From the NCBI GenBank assembly GCA_030062745.1, contig CP099841.1, positions 13,024,970 to 13,088,969 of the forward strand: 64,000 bases of DNA. The letters are read 5' to 3'. The position numbers and the translations under genes were made by a program. This DNA comes from Capitulum mitella (taxonomy: Eukaryota; Arthropoda; Thecostraca; Pollicipedomorpha; Pollicipedidae). Under the pieces are notes generated by a model. That model was given only the letters and a program-made list of their open reading frames with translations. It was not told the origin of the DNA and ran no database searches. Positions 1 through 12,045 of this stretch are shown here, one piece after another. Each line of letters begins with the position of its first letter. Position 1 is the first letter of the stretch.

Positions 1-130
1 GCCAACGCCGAGCACCGGGCAGACAGCGGGCGGGCGTTGCCGAGGCAGGAAAGGGGAGTGACGTCAGCGGCAGCGGGCGCTCTGATTGGCAGTTATATCG
101 CTGTGTGGCAAGAGGTACAAATCGCTAACC
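1..130. promoter_or_regulatory. GC-rich segment with CRE and inverted CCAAT box
   Basis: The first 100 bases are GC-rich. They contain a perfect cAMP-response palindrome TGACGTCA at 59-66 and an inverted CCAAT box (GATTGGC) about 20 bases later. This pairing is common in metazoan promoters, but no first exon is visible on either side and the window edge cuts the context. It could equally be part of a repeat. Confidence 0.2.
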
Positions 131-1852
131 CCATCCGATATTGTGCTTCAGAACTATTAGTTTGAGAAGAATTGGTTGGTTGGTTATTGGGGCTTAGGGG
201 CGCACCGACTGCAGGGTCATTCGGCGCCCATAGTTTGAGAAGAAGAAATAAATATGGGGAAGCATCCACACCAGCATTGAAACTGGTGGAAACCTCTCCC
301 CTTGCTCCTCGCCATCGTATCCAAACACAAAATTATAGCAACAACTAGGTTCTGCTTGACCGTCTGTATTGCTCATTACCGCTCCGTAACACGTATTTCC
401 AGCATCGACAGCAAAACATGATTCTTGCGAACGGTCTACGTACACGTTTTTGCTTCCGTTGAAAGAGAGGAATTACGAACGAAGAGAGCAGGTTAAGGCC
501 GCACTATACATGTGTTTAAAAATAATCGCATCTTCGTAACGAAAATTTCGAATTTTAGTCGCCAGGATGGTATGTGAGGGGCTCCGGACGCAGCACTTCC
601 TCGTTTCGATTAAGGACGAGATAATTCGATTCGATATGCCCTTGATAATGAGACATCATCACGTGTGCAAAAGCTGCTTGCACGCACAATGCCAGTTAAT
701 GTACTTTGACCGGCTATTTCCCTGCATTCGTCTCAATAGGCTAAAATAAACAGCCAATATAAACAGTATCATATGTACCGTACGATAGCGACCAGCTCAT
801 TCAACGACTAGTACCGGCCAGGCGTCTCTGCCCGTCGTTGCCAGACACGGAACAAATGCCAGATTATGCACGAAGCTACTCATCTCACGAAATATAATGA
901 ACATATTCATGCCACAGTGGGGACGGGGCGAAGCATATCTTTGTAGCGTCACTCTCAGCATTGCTCTCATCCATAAATAATGTGCAGAAACCAAAACAAC
1001 GATAATCAATGCCTCGATTAGCATTCCGCTTGGTTATTCATAATTTGGTTCATATTTTTCTGTAGCGGAATGCAAAAAAGGACTTGCATGTTCGGCTGTC
1101 ACTCGAATATGAGGCGAAAATTCCGACAGAAAATTACCAACCGAGTATTCGCCGAACATTCCAATTTTGAAATCGAGATTCGAGCATTCGTCGAATCCAG
1201 ATGTTCGGCAGAATATCCGAATCATCCGAATCCGAGTCATCGGCGGCCATTTATCCGAGCATGTAAACCACATTATCACGTAATAGTTACCACGTTATCA
1301 TAAATCATCACGTTAAAAACGAGTCGCCAAAATTTAGAGATATTCAAGCGAAACAACCGCCTTTTGATGGACAGTCGCTCTTGTACTTGTCGACATGGCC
1401 CAATGAACACGCATCCAATTGTGGATAATTTTTCGAGGTATAGTTTTGACAGTGTTCGGCTCCTGCACCTCCGCGCCAGTGCAGGTAATCACGTATGCAT
1501 TTATCCCTGTCTCACATAACGAGCATTCCATTGTTGAGTCATTCTGAAAATAATGGGCTAAATCAGGAGCTGAAGTTAGCCAAGCACGAGGACTATTTAG
1601 TTTGCGGATAGTTGATGAATACCAAACAGACAGCACGGTTTTTGTACCTGTCTGTCACGGTATCAAGCTCATCTGGCAGCGAGAGAAGGTTTGCAATGTA
1701 AACGCTGTTGAATCCGCCACACATGCAGCACATGATTGTTTTCCTGCGTTTCGGAATGCTTCCCCGCATCCCGAGCCCAGCCCAGCAGTGCTCGGCCACC
1801 AGAGAGCGGCGGTGCAAAGGCGACGGCAGTGGCGACCGTCGGCCGTTCGGAC
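131..1852. other. No confirmed gene; ATTCCGAATCC-type low-complexity patch
   Basis: I recognise no complete exon here. About 1080-1250 carries scattered TTCGAATCC / GAATATCCGAA motifs, like those at about 9280-9440. On the minus strand this lies downstream of the GT13 exon at 1853-2038, so the next exons of that gene should be here or beyond the window edge. I could not place them. Confidence 0.4.
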
Positions 1853-2038
1853 CTGTAGTTGAAGCCGATGCGGGTGCTGACGGCGCGGGATGCCAGGCCG
1901 ACCATCTCCACCACGTGCCGGTGCAGGCGGACACCTAGCAGCGCCAGCAGCCGGCGCACCTCCGGGAAGTCGCCGTCCATGAACACAACCAGCCGGGACG
2001 TGTTTAGTCCGCGCACGGGTAGCAGCGAGGTCAGACAC
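1853..2038 (-). CDS. POMGNT1: POMGNT1-like, second GT13 exon
   Basis: 186 bases; it begins with the G that completes the Arg of the previous exon, then CLTSLLPVRGLNTSRLVVFM and DGDFPEVRRLLALLGVRL, ending STRIGFNY plus AG of a split codon. The S-L-L...VFMDG pattern and the spacing to the following helix match GT13 enzymes. The donor CAG|GTCCGA is weaker than consensus. The DXD-type metal site (EDD) would be in the next exon, which I cannot find in the remaining 1.8 kb. The plus-strand reading frames over this exon are shadows. Confidence 0.65.
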
Positions 2039-2618
2039 CTGCCGGCCGGACCGGCTCTGTCAGCCGGGCCCTCCAGCAGTCAGGACAGCACAGTCAGACC
2101 CGAGCTCTCACGGTGTGAACAACACCGTCAGCCGGGCCCTCCAACAGCCAGGACATCGCCGTCAGACCCGAGCTCTCATGGTGAGTACAACGTCAAGAAG
2201 AGGTTCCTCATGCCGGAACCCATCCGTGGAATGCGCAGCTGACTGGCTGGACCTGGCTGAAAGCACAGTTGGGTAGCGACGTGGAGCAAATTGGAATGCG
2301 TGGCATAGCGGTAAGGGCAGAGGGTTGAGTAGTTCTAATCATGTAAGTAGAGCGGAATGTGGAAGGATGCAGCACAGGTGAGTGAGGAAGACCACATTTC
2401 AACGTTTCCCCCAGTTGAGAAGAAGTCAATGTCAACTGAGTTTAATTTACACCAAGAAATCATAACTTGTTATGGTATGCGATGATGGAGCTCGGTCGGC
2501 AGCAGCCTAAGTCCGTTTCAAGGGCGCCACGTCATTTTATGCTGTTCATGAATGTTTATGAATAATCGCATCTTCCATCCAGAATAGGTCACCACTCCAA
2601 GAGTCTGATTGTACATAC

Positions 2619-2689
2619 CTGAACAAATACTGCGGTCGGTTGGTTGCCAATATGATGACTGGATATTCGAAAAATGATCCGTCCTCAAA
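2619..2689 (-). CDS. POMGNT1: POMGNT1-like, first GT13 exon (Rossmann strand 1)
   Basis: 71 bases, acceptor TTTCTTTCAG|, donor CAG|GTATGT, phase 0 in and phase 2 out. It encodes FEDGSFFEYPVIILATNRPQ followed by YLF and part of an Arg codon. PVIxLATNRPxYLxR is the first strand and sugar-nucleotide-binding loop of GT13 enzymes (GnT-I and POMGNT1), where UDP-GlcNAc docks. The split Arg codon (AG|G) is completed exactly by the next exon. Confidence 0.7.
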
Positions 2690-2792
2690 CTGAAAGAAAC
2701 AAGCAAAATGTTCCCGTGTGTGACAGCCCCACGCAAAACCTCTCCGCAGAGGTCCGCATGTGGATATCACGTCTCTCCATGAATCATCTTAC

Positions 2793-2850
2793 TGGCAGTT
2801 CCTGCCGCGAAGCCTCCCCGATGTACACGACAGACAGCTCGTGTAATGAT
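2793..2850 (-). CDS. Possible POMGNT1-like linker exon, 5' boundary unknown
   Basis: An open minus-strand frame reads SVVYIGEASRQELP and ends at a good donor (CCA|GTAAGA at 2792) in phase 0. The next exon at 2689 starts in phase 0, so the join ...RQELP|FEDG is in frame. No convincing acceptor was found upstream, and the expected Cys-rich linker of POMGNT1 is not evident. Treat this as a candidate. Confidence 0.3.
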
Positions 2851-2867
2851 GGACGGGACAGGTAGCT

Positions 2868-5800
2868 TCCCAAACTAATACCGTGGAGACGAAATGCCAC
2901 CTTAGATGAGAGGTGATATTTCACTCATGTCTGGAGAGGCAAATCCATTAACCCAAGCCTCCACAACAACGACCTTAGCTATCCAACAAAGCTATGGGTC
3001 TAGTTAGCTAAAGTTAGCTGTAGCGGTAAAACCTACCTGTATTGTACCGTGTGACATTCACAATCTCGACAGTTTCCCAATCTCAAGCATACCTTGGACT
3101 ATGGCAGGAGGAAAGAACGGTATTTTAGAGCCAGGTTTCAAGTTAAACGATTTGGGGAGGACCGCGGGGGGGGGGGGCAGGGTAGACACATGCATCATAT
3201 GCTTGTTTCACAATGTTTCATTTGCACTATTGCTACTGGAGTAAATAACGTTTGTCGATAACAGTTATCTAGGCAGGGCAGTGACAAAATCAGTAGGAGG
3301 CAGGGCCTTTATGTACGGGGGCGATTGTTCAGGTTTGCCATTCGATAAACAAAACAACGCTTTCCACATCTGTCGAATAAATGGGAGTTTGATGTCACAC
3401 GATTGGCGTGTCCATAGCAGAGTGGTCTCTACCCTGGGCTTGAGCTGCGTTGAGAGCGATTCAAGCTCACCAGTTGCCTTGACTTTGTGCACGAGGTAAA
3501 GACTGAGAATGCGCTAGAGATTTTGTGCGCCGACCGAAACAAAACATTTTTCTGTGATGTCAGAAATGTGGTCATATTTACATCAACCGAAGATCACATG
3601 CGTTCGACAACTTGATGATTGCTTGTATTTCTTTTATGTTAGTGCTATTTATGCTACTATATACAGAGATGCATTTTCGAACTACGGATGCGAACAGGAT
3701 CTCCATCACTGCCACTATCAGTTCATTGTGGGGGGGGGGGCTACGTCTGACATTGCTCAGAGCATAAGGTAAGCCGTAGCATCGGGCTTTGTACTGGTAC
3801 TGGAGATGCGCGAGCCAAAGGTCAACGAACGGTCAAAGGTAACTCCAGGGTTGCGCACGGGGATGCTTTCCGAAATGATCTTGTCTCTAATACGGACGGA
3901 ACTGGGGAAGGGATAGGAATTAGACAGAACATTTTCTGGGCACCAAGTCAGATGAGTCGCGTTTTGCTTACGAAAGGCTCAGAGACATGAAACTTGGCGT
4001 GCGTCTTTACACATCATTTCTGTGCCTTCTATGTTAATTTTTACACTTAGGTCACCTAAGATATCTGACATAGGTCAGGTCAAGTGCGACCATGTTCCAA
4101 AAAATGAAAGAGGCAACATTTCATGAAAGGCATCAATTGGCACTGCATTTATCATATTTGTGGATCATGGTAAATGGAACAATGCTGCCATCTTAAATAT
4201 GTCGCCAATGTCCAGGTCAATGACCATAAATCAGCTAGACTCTCATTCTTTTTTACGTTTGCTGTTGACATTGTCGGTCTGGTTCGACGGTTCTGAAACT
4301 TGAATATACGCCCTCGTGCTTCTTACGTCCTTTCAGCACGTAATCGAACCTCTTGACCTGTGACCTAAGGTAAGGAGGCTTTCAGCCCCGCAAACGAATA
4401 TGTCATCGGTTTAGTCTTGGAATCTTTATTGGTAGTCATATGTGCTCCGACATCACTAACATTTGGTAAGAACTTATCTGTCAAGAGTGACAGATAAATA
4501 GTAGATAACTCCCATTTGACCCAGGCTGACCAGATTTGACTTTTTGAAATATCATGCTCGTTTACAATGCGAACGCACAGTGTATGGCCACAAGAAATAA
4601 GAACTATATTCATGCTTCCTTTCTGTGTAGTTTTTGCTGCTCTAACCCTCTTATTTTGGGCTGCCAGAATAAAAATCCTTGTCATCGCGAAAATCATTTC
4701 CTTTCAGATATTGGCCTTTCCATTGCGGCCGGGTGCGCCGCCTGGCATCTGTGTGACTTACGCGAAAAATCTGTTTGACACTGGTTTCATGATGCAGAGG
4801 GGAAAGTTCATGAATCCATGTTATAGGATGTTATGCCGTATCGTTTCTGATCGAAGATAATGCGGCAGATGGTGCGACAGACGCTATAAAAACCACTAAG
4901 ATATAAGAGGCAATACCTCGATATAGGTCGACCTTGCTGAACCCTAATATGATAGTTGCAGACTTTATATGCGTGCCAGTTACCTTTGCGGCGTATTCAG
5001 ACCATTACACATTGGTATACGGCCAAAAAAAAACGCGACTCCAGTCCTTACAAAAAAGATTTTCCCTCATTTCAGCTTTGTTTTAACTTAAGAATTTTGA
5101 TCTCAAGTGCCTTTTTCCGCCCACATAGCTTAATCAAGCCTTCGCTTTTCTGCTTACCTCTTTGGAGCCACAAAGAAGCCTTTATTATCAAAGCTGTTTT
5201 GCCAAAATGCCAACAGAATCCTCTGACCTAAGATGACACCTGGCGAAAATCTGAGTGCTTTCTTGTAGTTTCGTACAGGGCTTCCCATTAATGTTCTTAC
5301 TTTTTTGGTGGGACTTACAGTTCTCGAGATCTTGGGGGTTCTCAAGAAACCCCGGCCAATCGAAAGAAATCCGGAGGCCGGACCGGCGAGGGTTAAGCTT
5401 TCACGCGTGTTGGGTGCACCATTGAAACAGGATGCAGATAGCTGCATTCATTTTCTTGCGATGGGCTTACCGAATTCAAGTTTCTTCAGTCACAATAATT
5501 CGTGTACCATTCACATATTGGATAGTACGAACATCATCGCTGACGCAAAAACTGAGATCATTGGAAAATATTAAATACATACAGAAGTGGTCCCAGAGCA
5601 CTGCCGCGGTAAACACCTATGGGACTTGCTAGTGAGCGAGACCTCACAAGTCCTCGGATCTTGCAATTACGGCTGTAGTGAACTATAGGACACAGCACGT
5701 CTGCCATGAATAGTTATGCTTAGGACACGGCTCCTGGGTACTTGTACCACGTAGCCATCAATATGACACACTGTCTCCAGTTGCCAGTTCCAATTTTACA

Positions 5801-5905
5801 ACACCTGTTGCAACAGAAATTCATTTCACAGATAAAACGCATTCTTTCTGTACTTCAACTTGAGTGATTCTGGAGCAGAACAGCAGCAAAAAATGTTCAT
5901 CAAAA
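2868..5905. other. Intronic DNA without a recognised gene
   Basis: This sits inside the large intron of the POMGNT1-like gene. It contains AGGTCA-rich stretches (about 4030-4390). A segment at about 5210-5396 ends in GGACCGGCGAGGGTTAA and matches, in reverse orientation, the fragment at 52512-52760. I take that as a truncated TTAA element. Short poly-G runs occur at about 3165 and 3730. Confidence 0.5.
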
Positions 5906-6037
5906 GCAAAAATTTACCGGCGGCGAAGGCAGACCGTCACGCCCAGAACGGCGCGGGCGGGGGGGGGGCGGAGCCTCACAGGGCTCGCGCAATAGCCCGA
6001 AGGCATGTGTACGACGGGGTCCTCCAGAAGAGAAACA
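5906..6037 (-). repeat. 3' LTR of the gypsy element
   Basis: It aligns with 14851-14980 along its length, for example CGGCGG-A-GGCAGACCGTC near one end and GGGGCGGAGCCTC in the middle. The purine run GGGGAGA immediately upstream on the minus strand (6038-6044) fits a polypurine tract followed by TGTTTC. Confidence 0.65.
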
Positions 6038-6559
6038 TCTCCCCGAGACGAATGGCAGCTGGCGTTCGTCTGACCACAAATAACAGTGCGGCATGCGTAC
6101 TGCAGTGAGCGAACGAGAGCCTGCGTTCGCGACGCCGGCACAGAACGGGGTTGCGCGCACAAAACAGCGGACGAGCAAGCGCACGCACTGGAAACGTCTC
6201 AGCTGTACGAGGTTGGTCCCCAGCCGACGCACAAACGCTGAGGCCGCTGGCGGGGGCGCGAACTGGCGAACTGCGGCGGGGAGGGGACGGCCCGGAGCTC
6301 GGCTCAGGGGCCGGGGCGTCCGACGCGGGGCGGCCGGCGCGGCCGGCGGGACGCTGCCAGCTGAGCCACTTTGTAAGCGCGAGAAGGGCCGGGCTGAGGC
6401 GCCGTGTTGCGCCTTGACCTCGAGGCGAATGTCAACGCGGGAGTCGCAGTCGTCTGCGGCCGGCTGCCACTCGGTTGCGAGGGCGCGGCGGTGCACCGGA
6501 ACGGACGGCGGAAACAGAGGGCGATCCCCCGTCCGCTGGTAGGGTGTCCTGCAGTTCCA

Positions 6560-7207
6560 GGAACCCTCTGTCGAACGTTTCATCCGTCGAACGTCCAGGT
6601 GGTCATTGGCGGAGACTGTGATCACCAGCCTTTTGACGGTTTCCACTGTGGCTTCGGCATGGGCATGTGCACAGGCGTACGTCGGCGGCGACATGATGTG
6701 GTGTACGCACCAGCGGTCCAGAAACCGCAGCAGAGTGGATTAAGTGAACTGGGGTTCGCCGGACTGGAAGATGGCCGGGGCGCCAGTATGAGGGGACATG
6801 TGCCAGAGAGCGCCGGTCAGATGGCCGGCAGACGCCGTCCCAGGGCAGACCATGACGTACGGCCATCCAGACAGCCGGTCGACGCATACCAGGGTGGGCC
6901 CAGCAAGATGAAAACGGTCGACCGATACGGCTTCGAACACACGGCTGGGCTGTTTACCACCCTGCCACAAGGGTTCGTTGAGGTGGCTTGGAAGGAACTG
7001 CCGGCAACGCGAGCAGGCCGACACAGTGTGCTCGACATCCCAATCGATGGCCGGCCAGCAGACGAACTGACGTGCGCGGCGTTTGCTTCGTTCTATACAA
7101 TGACGGCCGTCGTGTAGTCGAGCGACCGTCTCCCGCCGGAGGCTGCTGGAGATGACTGTACGAGGAGCGTGGGACAGCGCTCCATATACGAGGAGATCGT
7201 CGTCCAC
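6560..7207 (-). pseudogene. Gypsy integrase, HHCC zinc region, DDE core and C-terminus
   Basis: The sequence includes ARQFVCWPAIDWDVE, CSRCRQFLPSHLNEPLWQ, VFEAVSVDRFHLAGPTLV and CVDRLSGWPYVMVCPG. This gives the zinc-binding CxxC, the first catalytic Asp (in SVDRFH) and the following strand of the core. A frame change near 6740 leads into SHAEATV-type sequence, the helix of the third catalytic residue (Glu), at about 6600-6660. It matches the integrase of the second element at 23.6-25.0 kb. Several frames are needed to read it, so it is dead. Confidence 0.65.
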
Positions 7208-7396
7208 GGCCAGCAGTTCCCGGCCACACCACTACGGTCGGAGAGCCTCCTGCAGCTCGTGCCGGTGCTGCGGGAAGCCAGTCAGGCTGGCGTCCCTGAG
7301 AGCTGAGCACTCGGCGTCCCCGGAGGCGGCAGCGCTGACTATCCAGGGTCTGATGCTGGACAGGAGAGATACGCGCGTCGCCGTCGGACGCGGCAT

Positions 7397-7990
7397 TTAC
7401 GGCGCGACGACCGTGGCGTGCAAGGCGTCTGAGGTCTCATCGGTTGGCTCGTCCTCGATCATTGGGGTGCCGACAGGAGCACGGGACAGCGCGCCGGGTG
7501 TATGGCGGGCGTTCCCCTTTGCCAGCTCGCTTTGAAGCTGTGCTGAGTTCCTCTCGCATCCGCCGTAGACGGGGCTGTCGACCTCACCGAGCAGCTCCCT
7601 GTTCAAGATTGGCACCAATGGTTGGTGGTCCGCGACCACGTCGAAACGCGGGAGTCAAGTCAGGTAAGTCCTGCACTTTTGACATCTTCATACCACTCCA
7701 GCCATCCCGATCTCGCATGTAGCGTACCGAGACTCTGGCGGACGGCGAAGCCTGGTCCACGCCTTCTCGCGGCAACCGCCTGCAGCATGGTGCGCAGGGA
7801 CGGATCGAAGAAGCCAGTATTGGAGGGCGATCAACGCTCCCTTGACATCTTTAAATGCCGCGTCGTGCTGCACGGCCCAGTGCCAGATGTTCCTGGGTGT
7901 CGGGAGATCTCGCAGAGGTGGAGCGGCGTGGGCGATCTTGGCAGAGAATCCGCTCAGTATGTTGACTTGGTCGAGTGGTATAGCAAGGAT
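7397..7990 (-). pseudogene. Gypsy RT connection and RNase H remnant
   Basis: From high to low coordinate: ILSGFSAKIAHAAPPLRDL (thumb/connection, about 7930-7990), SRYATCEIGMAGVV, and VADHQPLVPILNRELLGEVD with DALSRAP-like ALSRAPVGTP (RNase H end). Frames are broken. The fragment starts abruptly at about 7990, where the nested insertion begins. The missing upstream piece is at 11205-11312. Confidence 0.6.
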
Positions 7991-8077
7991 TTTTTCGGTA
8001 GGAGGAGGGGTCTTAGAGAATGAGGGGCGCCCAAACACTGAGGGACCCCTTGTACACTACGAGGGCTCCATGGCCAG

Positions 8078-8220
8078 GGACGTCGTTTTGTGTAAATGAT
8101 GGGGGAACAAAGCCGAGGGGGCACCACAACCTAACCTCCCCCAAAACCAAACCCAAATGTGAGTTTCTCAACGGACTTAGGGCACTTTGTTTTAACCGAC
8201 GGCACTTGTTCTAGAAAAAT
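8078..8220 (+). repeat. Dispersed repeat shared with 49250-49400
   Basis: Both copies share a start like GACGTCGTTTTGTGTAAATG, then CCTAACCTCCCCC, then GTGAGTTTCTCAACGGACTT, then TTTTAACCGACGGCA, with spacing differences. The second copy is in METTL24 intron 1 in the same orientation. Confidence 0.6.
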
Positions 8221-8243
8221 GATTCATAGAAGATATCTGGTTT

Positions 8244-8245
<2 letters not shown>

Positions 8246-8289
<44 letters not shown>

Positions 8290-8300
8290 GTATATATATG
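8246..8300. repeat. TA dinucleotide microsatellite
   Basis: About 27 uninterrupted TA units, with a short CTG interruption at the right end. It encodes Tyr-Ile repeats in shadow frames only. Confidence 0.95.
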
Positions 8301-8499
8301 GAGGGTCGTTCTGCGAAAACGATAAGGGGAAGAACTCAGGGGTTCCCAACTTGTGGGTTTCCCTACAACCCACCTTTGGGGCGTTCCATGGGTATGAGGA
8401 ACTCTTCCTCGCATCTGTCCAAAATGTCACTAAGTTTGTTTGGTAGTGCTCTTAAGGAGAGTACCTTTGACCAACCCCTAAAATAAACCCCCCCCAAAA

Positions 8500-10330
8500 A
8501 AAACATTAAGCACGCATTTTTAAACCACGCTAAGGCAATGTTAAGAGTTACTCCAAAAACACGATGATCAGTGGCCCATTCAGAGAGCTGAGGGTTCACA
8601 AAGCTCCAATGGGTCCTCTAGATGAATTCAATGAGTGGCCTTTCCCGTGGTCTGAGGAACCTTCCGTGAATTCATCTCGAGGGTTCATTGGAGTTTTTCG
8701 TGGAGCCCTTAAGCTCTTTGAGAGGGCATTTGGGATCTTTAGAGGGCCCACGAACATTTCCTGGTCCTGCTTAAAACACCGTTCCTGAATGTTGGCTGTT
8801 CGACGGTACTTAAGGCCCCTCAAATGTTAAGGGGTACACAAACAATTCAGTGGGTGTTTAGATTAATCCAAGGAGACTTCCAAGAGTGTCTCCTCTTGAA
8901 TTTATCTGAGGTGATTAATAGAGTTTTTTGTGGCTTCCTGGACATTTTAGAAGTGCCCCTGGTATTATCAGAGAGCCCCTGAGGCATTCATTCGTAGAGT
9001 TTACCCTTTCCAGGATTTATGAGGTGCCTCTGAAAATACCAAGGGCATTTCAGTTTTGTTTAGTTTCAGTCTCAGTTTCAGCATATCAGTTAAATTTAAG
9101 GAAGGCTCCTCGAACGTCACGGAGGTCCCTTCCTTTTCAAAGGAATCATTAGAGTTTGCGTGGAATCTCAAGCCTTTTGAGAAGCCCCGTAATGTTTTTG
9201 GAGGGTGCCTGAGACATTTCCTCGTCCGGTTACCAACTCCTATCCTGAATGTTTCGGAGACCAGACTTGTGCTTGATCCCATTTGACCGGAATCAATTCT
9301 GACTCCATAACGAGGCAAATGACTCCGAATCCGAATCCAGTTACAAGCAACAAATTGCAAGTGGAATCGATTCCGAATCCAGTTCCGGGCCAAATAGAAG
9401 CGAATCTGGATTTGGCTCTGATTCCGTTGGAATCGAGTACAGGTTTGTCGGAAACCCTTCGAAATACCGATGGGCCTCTCAAATGTTTGAGGCCCATAAA
9501 AAAAAACTCCAACGAGCCCTCGAAAGGAATTCAGTGATGGCCTTTCATATCTTAGGGACCCCTCTTTAGATCCATCTAAAAAGCCCTCACAATTGTTCTG
9601 AGGGGCCCTCGATCTTTTCAGGAGGTCCTTGATATTTTCAGATGGGTCTCAAGCGTTCCCTCGTCCAGTGCACCTTTTCGTGAGTGTCTTAGGTGCCCTC
9701 AGAAAATATAAAGTCCTCTCTATATGAATTCAACGATTTTTTGCAAGGAATTTTATTCCAAAGGAATTCTTCGAGTTTCACGGAAAACTCCTCCTTGAAC
9801 TAGTTTCAATGACCCTTTTGAGTTTTGTGGATCCTGAACGTTTTGGCAGGTCCCTTGATATTTTCGGAGGGCCTCTCAAACAAAGCCTTGTCCGGTTCAA
9901 AACTCCTTTTCCGAGATTTCGGAGCCTCTCAGACACTTGAGAGCGTCGCAAAAAGTCCAGTGGGTTGTCGAGATGAATTAATGAAGAAACTCTCAGGCTT
10001 AAGAGAAGATCGTTCCTTCATTTCATCGGAATGGCCCTGGGAAGGTTTTTTGACCCTTCGAGCTTTTGAGAGGGCCCTTGGCATCTCAGAGGTCCTCTCA
10101 AACATTTTCTCGGGGTCCCTCAACCATTTCCTCGTTGATTGAAAAATCCCCTTCTGATTGTTTGAGGGGGTCCCTAAGAATGTTTGAGGACGGCCCCTTA
10201 GACCGGAGGGGGGCCCACTGAACTCATCTAGAGGATTCCCTTGGGTTATCTAGAGGGTCCATTAGAGTATGCTATGGGGCCCGCAAGCTTTCGAAGGTGT
10301 CCTCACAATTTTTTGAGAGCCCTCAGACTT
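8500..10330. repeat. Degenerate GAGGGNCCTCNAACNTTTT array
   Basis: The region is built of diverged units of roughly 30-60 bases around motifs such as GAGGGCCCTTGG, GGTCCCTTGATATTTTC and CCTCTCAAACATTT. A patch at 9280-9440 is instead made of GATTCCGAATCC-like words. Two further homologous-looking passages with CCTTTCC-GGCCAGGGG repeats lie at 10740-11150. No coding potential was accepted. Confidence 0.5.
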
Positions 10331-11204
10331 TGAAGAGAGGATTTTCTTAACCAAACGAGGCAATCTTTATGCGACTTGAATTTAATCAACATTGTGGGGG
10401 AGACTGAAAGCAACAACGAGGACGCATACCCCGTTAAAAAAATACAAAATGACGTCCCTGCCCATGGCTGGAGCAGTAGGGGAACTTGGTAAGGCCTTGC
10501 TTTCTTCTTCATAAGAACTAAGCTTTCTATTGAGAAAGCTGGCCTAGATTATCAATATTTATTGCTCTGGCCACTGGGACCCCATTAACGGTAGAGCTCC
10601 CACTTTTCAGGACAAGAATGCCCAGCCAGCCTGCCAGGCGTCAACCTGCCTAAATTCCAATGATCGCCTAGCCACGCTACTATGACGTCCGGTATTGGCA
10701 TCCGATAGCCATTCCAGGGCAGACGTACCTTTCCTGCCAGGAGTTGCCTTTGCTTAACCGAGTCTCTGTCGTTTCCAGGCCCTTTAGGACATGCCGGGGA
10801 CCCAGCCCAGGGAATTTCCTTTCCGTGTCAAGGACCTCTAGAGTTGGGACGATAAGGGCCCCAGGGCTCTCGGCTTACGTTGCGTCACTGGGGCTGCCTT
10901 CCCGCGACACATCTACAACATCCCGTGGCAGGAGGACCTTTCCTGGCCGGCGGCTCCGTTGCAGAGGAGAATCATTTACGGTCCTCACATATGCCTTTTG
11001 GCAGGTACATGCTCGGGGGCCCACTTACCTTTCCCGGCCAGGGGACACGTCCCTACCTGCCAAAGGGGTCTTTTCCTGTGGTCTTGGGCCCTTTGCGGAG
11101 GAGTGGGTTTGCCTTTCCCCGGCCAGGGGGCCCCTTTAGGCAAATGCTAGGGGCCTCTTCGCGGACCGAAAAATTTCGTGGGTCCAAGGACCCCTAGGGC
11201 CCCC

Positions 11205-11312
11205 TTGTCACGCTACTGGCTAGGCCCATGAATAATCGCAGGCCTGTGATATTTTGCGGAGCCGGAAACTCGGCGACGGCCTGCGTCTTGCAGCCGTCTG
11301 GGACGTACCCCG
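11205..11312 (-). pseudogene. Gypsy RT fragment between two insertions
   Basis: The minus strand reads PDGCKTQAVAEFPAPQNITG then LRLFMGLASS. It is homologous to SKLQAVSGFPRPENVTNLRL in the other element. It directly continues the RT interrupted at 12260, which shows that the solo LTR next to it is a clean insertion. Confidence 0.65.
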
Positions 11313-11849
11313 TGTAACAAAGCTCACATCATGGCTCTAGAATTTCCGTTCCCGAAAGCCTTCAAATTTCAATGCTTTCTAAATTCTCTAAATCTGGGGG
11401 ATTTGCCTTCAAAAGCTTTTGGTTTATGAACACTCTCTAATGCTACCAGACGCTTTCAACTCTATTTCACTGAATCGGAACCGAAGGGAATCAGACAAAG
11501 ACGTCTGAAAGCCCTTTAACGCCCTCAGGTATATCAATCGTGCCGCAGTGTCGCTAGGTCAATCATATCCATAATGGTAAAAGTTACGTCCTTTTTCTAA
11601 CCTCCAAATAGCTTCCATCCGCGGAAACTTCTGAGCTCTTGCATCCGCCTTACATAAGCCAGTTCTTTGGATTTCGTACGTTCTGACGCCTGTTCATTGG
11701 TTAATGCCTAGTCTTTAGGAATATTCGGACTGCACAACGCCTCCTAATTGATTGCATGATACATCCCCTTTCACCATTTTCGTTCGTAGATAGTACAAAA
11801 GCAGGGCCGGTTTTCGCTATGTATCTATCTATCTGTCTATCTATCTATA

Positions 11850-11909
<60 letters not shown>

Positions 11910-11973
11910 GATCTATCTATCTATCGATCTATCTACTTATTTATCTATCTATCTATCGATCTATCTACTTATT

Positions 11974-12045
<72 letters not shown>

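Larger units (their letters stand above)
7990..11205. mobile_element. Repeat-rich segment inserted in the gypsy RT
   Basis: The RT reading is lost at about 11205 (after LRLFMGLASSVT) and resumes at about 7990 (QVNILSGFSAKIA). The 3.2 kb between is therefore an insertion. It has no recognisable protein. It contains a unit shared with 49250-49400, a TA microsatellite, and a long degenerate CCCTC/GAGGG array. I could not define terminal repeats or a target duplication, so the class is unknown and it may be composite. Confidence 0.55.

Noticed and set aside
194-445. 83-codon minus-strand frame with several Cys (CFAVDAGNTCYG, SCCYNFVFGYDG)
   Set aside because: It looks coding-like in places, but I found no good acceptor or donor and recognised no family.
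1516-1569. Possible GT13 exon reading PDLAHYF on the minus strand
   Set aside because: The words resemble the APDFFEYF region of GT13 enzymes and have AG/GTGAGA borders. However, joining it to the exon at 1853-2038 gives an immediate stop, and no exon with the EDD metal site lies between them.
5900-6694. 264-codon minus-strand frame
   Set aside because: Only its first part is integrase; the rest is the GC-rich non-coding tail and 3' LTR of the gypsy element.
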